Shown here: in pieces, positions 60,901-64,000 of the stretch
Numbering within the stretch: the stretch's first letter is position 1
How the letters are laid out: each line of letters opens with the position of its first letter
NCBI RefSeq assembly: GCF_958979055.1
Contig: NC_084886.1
Location: 622,501 to 686,500 of the forward strand
Direction of reading: 5' to 3'
Length of the DNA stretch: 64,000 nt
Source of the DNA: Alnus glutinosa
Taxonomy: Eukaryota; Streptophyta; Magnoliopsida; Fagales; Betulaceae
The notes under the pieces: generated by a model
Database searches by the model: none
Told to the model about the DNA's origin: nothing
Seen by the model: the letters and a program-made list of their open reading frames with translations, nothing else
Program-made: the position numbers and the translations under genes

Positions 60901-61142
60901 AATTTAGTCAACGGGGAAAAAAAATTATAGTTTCATCATTAAAAAAAAAAAAAAAAAAAAAAAACAGTATAAAAAAAATATATAATCAACATTTGATTTT
61001 CTTTGTTTATACAAATATGCAAATGTTAATACATGGTTCACATAGGAAAAAAAAATGGACAAACCTTTCGGGCACAGAAAGCCAGAGGGCGAGGAAGTAT
61101 GAGGTGGTTCCTCCATACAAGTCCAAGGGCCGGGAACGCCAT
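54952..61142 (-). CDS. Poly(A) polymerase / tRNA nucleotidyltransferase family protein
   Basis: Fourteen exons on the minus strand: 61065-61142, 60743-60809, 60466-60588, 59836-59933, 58500-58583, 58207-58340, 58003-58075, 57864-57909, 57621-57730, 57404-57511, 57248-57307, 56910-56971, 55858-56173 and 54952-55161. They total 1569 bases, giving 522 residues. Class II nucleotidyltransferase fold: YLVGGCVRDLILKRTPKDFD carries the metal-binding Asp111 and Asp113, followed by RDFTINGLMFDP and EDCARILRAVRISARLGF. It matches the Arabidopsis 'polynucleotide adenylyltransferase family' (At1g28090, At5g23690, At3g48830 group, from memory). The N-terminus MAFPALGLVWRNHLILPRPL is Arg-containing and free of acidic residues, suggesting organelle import. 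Whether it adds poly(A) or CCA cannot be told from sequence. The exon 3 acceptor is a NAGNAG type (60588 or 60585). The start at 61142 is the only ATG in the frame of the conserved protein. Confidence 0.9.
59377..59399. repeat. 23-base G homopolymer in an intron
   Basis: An uninterrupted run of 23 G on the plus strand within intron 4 (58584-59835) of the PAP-like gene, read as poly(C) in the transcript. Such runs are rare in plant nuclear DNA and error-prone in sequencing. Confidence 0.9.
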
Positions 61143-61169
61143 TGATAATCGGAGGGAGGGGATTCACCA

Positions 61170-61178
61170 TGTCATTAC
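61170..61178 (-). other. Upstream ATGs before the PAP-like start
   Basis: Two ATGs lie within 37 bases upstream of the assigned start. One, at 61175, is followed immediately by a stop (ATG ACA TGG TGA). The other, at 61170, opens a frame (MVNPLPPIINGVPG...) that overlaps the main start and ends in exon 2 after splicing. If they are in the transcript they should reduce translation of the main frame. Confidence 0.5.
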
Positions 61179-61204
61179 AGAAAAATTCAAGTGCTTAAAG
61201 ATGG

Positions 61205-61216
61205 ATATATATAAAA
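61205..61216 (-). promoter_or_regulatory. Probable TATA box of the PAP-like gene
   Basis: The minus strand reads ttttatatatatcc here, about 65 bases upstream of the assigned ATG. A start site about 30 bases downstream would give a very short leader, near 61175, which could exclude or include the upstream ATGs. Confidence 0.4.
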
Positions 61217-61800
61217 TGAGCTTGATACATTAGGGTTCCGAAAGTTGATATCAGATATGGTAATAGCGGGAAAATTGTTCTTTGGTATGTGGAAGCAAGA
61301 AGAGAATCAGAGGGTAGATAGAGAAAGGCCTCTGATTTCTTTTGTTCGAGTGTTTGAGGAGATATTCTCTCAGGATAATCAGCTACCGCGCTAGCATGCA
61401 CTATCGGTCTATCACTGCAATATGAATTGGGCTTATAGATATTTTATGAGCCCATAACTAGCAAAGAAACGCCTGATTTTGGGCTTAAGCCTGAACCTTT
61501 ATTTGGGCCTAGCGTAGTCGGCCTTTGAACACCAAATGATCCTATCATGTAACTTTTTGTTTTTCACAAAAAGCCTCTAAACCTTAGAGAATCCTAAAGA
61601 TAAACCCTTTCTAAACAATATGTAAAAACATAATGGTTCTTAAGATTTAAATTAAAAGTTCGAAATACCCTTAATGATTCCAAAGGGGTCAAATTTTTAG
61701 GAGGAGAGGTTGAAGATATCTCTAACAAATAAAATCCGAAAAAAAATAAATAAATATTGCTGGATCAAACTAATTTGAACTTACTTTCTTTATCATTGTT

Positions 61801-61801
<1 letters not shown>

Positions 61802-61896
<95 letters not shown>

Positions 61897-61906
61897 TGTG
61901 TGTGTC
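61802..61906. repeat. Long (GA)46 microsatellite with (GT)6 tail
   Basis: An almost pure GA run from 61802 to about 61894 passes directly into about six TG units. It lies about 660 bases upstream of the PAP-like start codon, so GAGA-binding factors could act there. Likely highly variable in length. Confidence 0.97.
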
Positions 61907-62613
61907 TGAGAGGCTTTTTAGAGAGCTTATCATCTCTCTTTCAACCTTGTGATTTCCTTCTTCTAGTAGCTACCTTAACTCATTCCTCTTAATTTTGCAT
62001 CATTTTCTCTTTCTTTTCTTTCCTTTTTTTGTTTTTTGGTTCCTTCTTTTTGTTCTTTGTTGTTTGCATATTGGAGGCCATATTTGTTGCGTTTCCCTAC
62101 CCCCCATGCATGTGCACCTCACGGGCCACCTAGGCGCACATGTGTTGCACATGTTACTGTCTCCACTGCTTCGTTTGGACTCATACGATATACAGGTTCA
62201 ATTACAGATCCAGATGTAGTAACTACCAAGCATTTTTCGCCCGATACCTCCCTCACAAGTTACCGCGGTGGTGCTCTTCTTCAACAGCTTAAATCCAACC
62301 ACTACCGGTGCTTTACTCTATGTTTTGGCTTTATAGCAATGAACTTTTATTGTTATTACGGTCTATAATGATAATAATTGCTAAATCAAACAACCAGTGC
62401 AACAACCCCTGGTGCAACAAGCACCAACTTATTTGCATCAAGCTTTTGAGGATTTTTTTTTTTTCAATTCTATTTATTTTGATGGACAAAAGTCAAGATC
62501 TTTTAGGGAACGAATTTATATTCCAATAGTGCATAATCATGTGTTGTCTCAAACAGTTCTACCTTTAGACTGTTCTTTCAAACCGTCATTTGAGGCGGCC
62601 TCTTCATTAGTTA

Positions 62614-62929
62614 GGTTGCGTTTGAGATTGCGATTTCGTAAAGAAAAAATGCGATTTTAAACCAATTCGCAGAAAATGAACCGTTTGGAAACTGCGTTTT
62701 TAAAAAGTTGAGATTTGAAAACGCAGAAAAGTGCTTATTCAAATCGCAGCCAATGTGGTGCTTTTTTGAAAACGCAGTATTTTAAAAGGCTAATCTGTGA
62801 TTTTAAAGGCCAAATTACAATTTTGCCAAACGTTTAACTGAGTTTTTAAAAATCACTTTTTTCAAATCCCACATTTTAAAATCGCTATTTTGAAATCGCA
62901 CTTTTTTAAATCGCAAATCAAAACAACCC
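62614..62929. mobile_element. Tourist-like (PIF/Harbinger) MITE, copy 2
   Basis: A 316-base element with TTA duplications on both sides (62611-62613 and 62930-62932). The left end reads ggttgcgtttgagattgcg, and the complement of the right end reads gggttgttttgatttgcg. The interior repeats 'gattttaaa' and 'gaaaacgcag' motifs. It shares its whole length with the copy at 91-353 and its right half with 48450-48600. TTA duplications and the GGTTG/GGGTTG terminus suggest the PIF/Harbinger superfamily. Confidence 0.75.
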
Positions 62930-63465
62930 TTAGTGTGCCAAATAAGGCAGTGTGTCAAACCATTTATATGGTCCATTCTCAGGAAAATTTAAGTTTTTTC
63001 TACAGTGTTTTGGTTGAACGAGGATCTTTGTTATATTGTCTCACGACTCTCACCCATGATCTTTTGTATTTTTTTATTTAATGTTCTCCTCCCCTTTTAT
63101 TCTCCCATTGTGATTGATTATTAAAAAATAATAATAATAATAATTTGAACTATTCTAGAATGGGCCAATAAACATTGTTGGTACAGTTTCCGGTACGGTG
63201 ACGTGTTGCCTTGTGATTCGTTGCCTTCCTTAATCTTCGTTCTCCTCGTAATCTGCAAAATAATAAACGGCTCGTCGGACTATGGGGGTGCCGACCGGGC
63301 CCCCACTCCGATGCCTAAGTCAGTTAAAACTAATTTTCTGGAAAATATATGTAATCTCAAAAGCTCAGAGAATCTGCTTCATTTTTTAATACCTGGCGTA
63401 GTAGTCTTATTTATAGGCTCACAGTTCACAGTTATAAAACTGTTAGAGTGCTTGGAACATAATCT

Positions 63466-63560
63466 AATTAGGAGTCTGAGTCCTAGATCACATAGTCTTG
63501 AATCTTATCTTTCTAATTAGGAGTCTGAGTCCTAGATCACATAGTTTTGAGTCTTATCTT
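63466..63560 (+). repeat. 49-bp tandem duplication
   Basis: Two head-to-tail copies starting aattaggagtctgagtccta (63466 and 63515) differ at only a few positions (for example tagtcttgaatc against tagttttgagtc). A recent local duplication in non-coding DNA. Confidence 0.92.
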
Positions 63561-64000
63561 CATAGAATTCAAATTGGGTAGTAGAGTCCAAACTGGATAT
63601 GACACTCTCTTTAGCTAATGTCATTCTATTAGGTACCTTATCCCATATTGGATGGGATAGAAGTCTATCTTGATATATTTTGAATATCCGTCTTTTTGGA
63701 GATAACGAATGGTCTTGTACTTGGGTCTGATCTGGCCGGGCCAACCCGATGGGCTCGGCCCCCGATACTACCTTAGGCCCACATGTCTTTGGTGTTAATT
63801 ATTTCTCCAACAGTTACCCCCTAATTCTCTTATTTGAATTTAGAATGTAAGAGAATTAAATACCTCAATTTCTGAATCTGAATCTTCCATAATCTGTATC
63901 TGACAATTGCCGCCTCTTTCAAAGTAATTATGACGAATAATGCCTCGAATCTCTGGAAGTATTGGAATTCCTGCTCCTTGTCGATCTAGAACTGCTGTCA

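Larger units (their letters stand above)
61217..64000. other. Intergenic region at the right end of the window
   Basis: No recognisable gene. It holds the PAP-like promoter, a long GA microsatellite (61802-61906), a Tourist-like MITE (62614-62929) and a 49-bp tandem duplication (63466-63560). The last 250 bases contain 'ccaacagttaccccctaattctc', which looks repeat-derived, but I cannot name the element. Open frames of about 100 codons around 62.0-62.4 kb and 63.2-63.5 kb show no family resemblance. Confidence 0.5.

Noticed and set aside
61992-62660. Gene at 62.0-62.7 kb suggested by several overlapping open frames
   Set aside because: None starts in a conserved context or resembles a family, and the right end runs into the MITE at 62614.

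Overview
This is nuclear DNA of a flowering plant, almost certainly a eudicot and probably a woody rosid. Six genes are split by short, AT-rich introns with plant-type splice sites, intergenic DNA is AT-rich and full of MITEs, SINEs and poly(A)-tailed retroelements, and every recognisable protein has its closest remembered match in Arabidopsis. There are no bacterial features (operons, CRISPR, origins). I assembled all exon models by hand from splice consensus, reading phase and remembered family sequence. Every model closes in frame from ATG to stop.

Layout. 1-0.94 kb: promoter region with a Tourist-like MITE. 0.94-3.26 kb (+): intronless DYW-type PPR protein, orthologous to the plastid accD RNA-editing factor RARE1. 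3.3-5.3 kb: intergenic, with a degenerate ~160-bp tandem repeat. 5.3-11.1 kb (+): NXD1 (NEOXANTHIN-DEFICIENT 1), 10 coding exons. 11.2-12.2 kb: a poly(A) retroelement between NXD1 and the convergent gene. 12.6-15.9 kb (-): serine carboxypeptidase SCPL45-like, 10 exons. 16-23.3 kb: gene-free, with simple repeats and MITEs. 23.4-31.0 kb (-): SCD2-type coiled-coil protein, 17 exons, with a 5'-truncated LINE in intron 3. 31-40 kb: gene-poor, with a decayed KIP1/NET-like pseudogene, two poly(A) retroelements and several foldback elements. 40.0-45.6 kb (-): CPL3-type RNA polymerase II CTD phosphatase, 12 exons. 45.6-48.8 kb: intergenic with SINEs. 48.8-51.4 kb (-): plastid acyl carrier protein, 4 exons. 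51.4-54.9 kb: intergenic, dominated by a ~1.1-kb foldback structure. 55.0-61.1 kb (-): poly(A) polymerase/tRNA-nucleotidyltransferase family protein, 14 exons. 61.2-64 kb: long GA microsatellite, a second Tourist-like MITE and unassigned DNA.

Functional links. The genes are independently transcribed housekeeping or plastid-related loci, not a cluster. RARE1 (editing of accD, the plastid acetyl-CoA carboxylase beta subunit) and the plastid ACP act in the same pathway, fatty acid synthesis, but their shared location looks like chance. NXD1 is needed for neoxanthin accumulation. SCD2 acts in membrane trafficking during cytokinesis, and CPL3 acts on the RNA polymerase II CTD. From memory, NXD1-SCPL45 and SCD2-like/PAP-like are also neighbours in Arabidopsis, so part of the order looks like old microsynteny.

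The most notable non-routine observations are three secure GC-AG introns (a fourth possible) among about 61, a set of three ~1.0-1.5-kb poly(A)-tailed retroelements with clean target-site duplications but no recognisable reverse transcriptase, the multi-arm foldback at 53-54 kb, a young LINE insertion with a 21-bp duplication, and a 23-base G homopolymer inside an intron. I found no convincing new multi-gene system.
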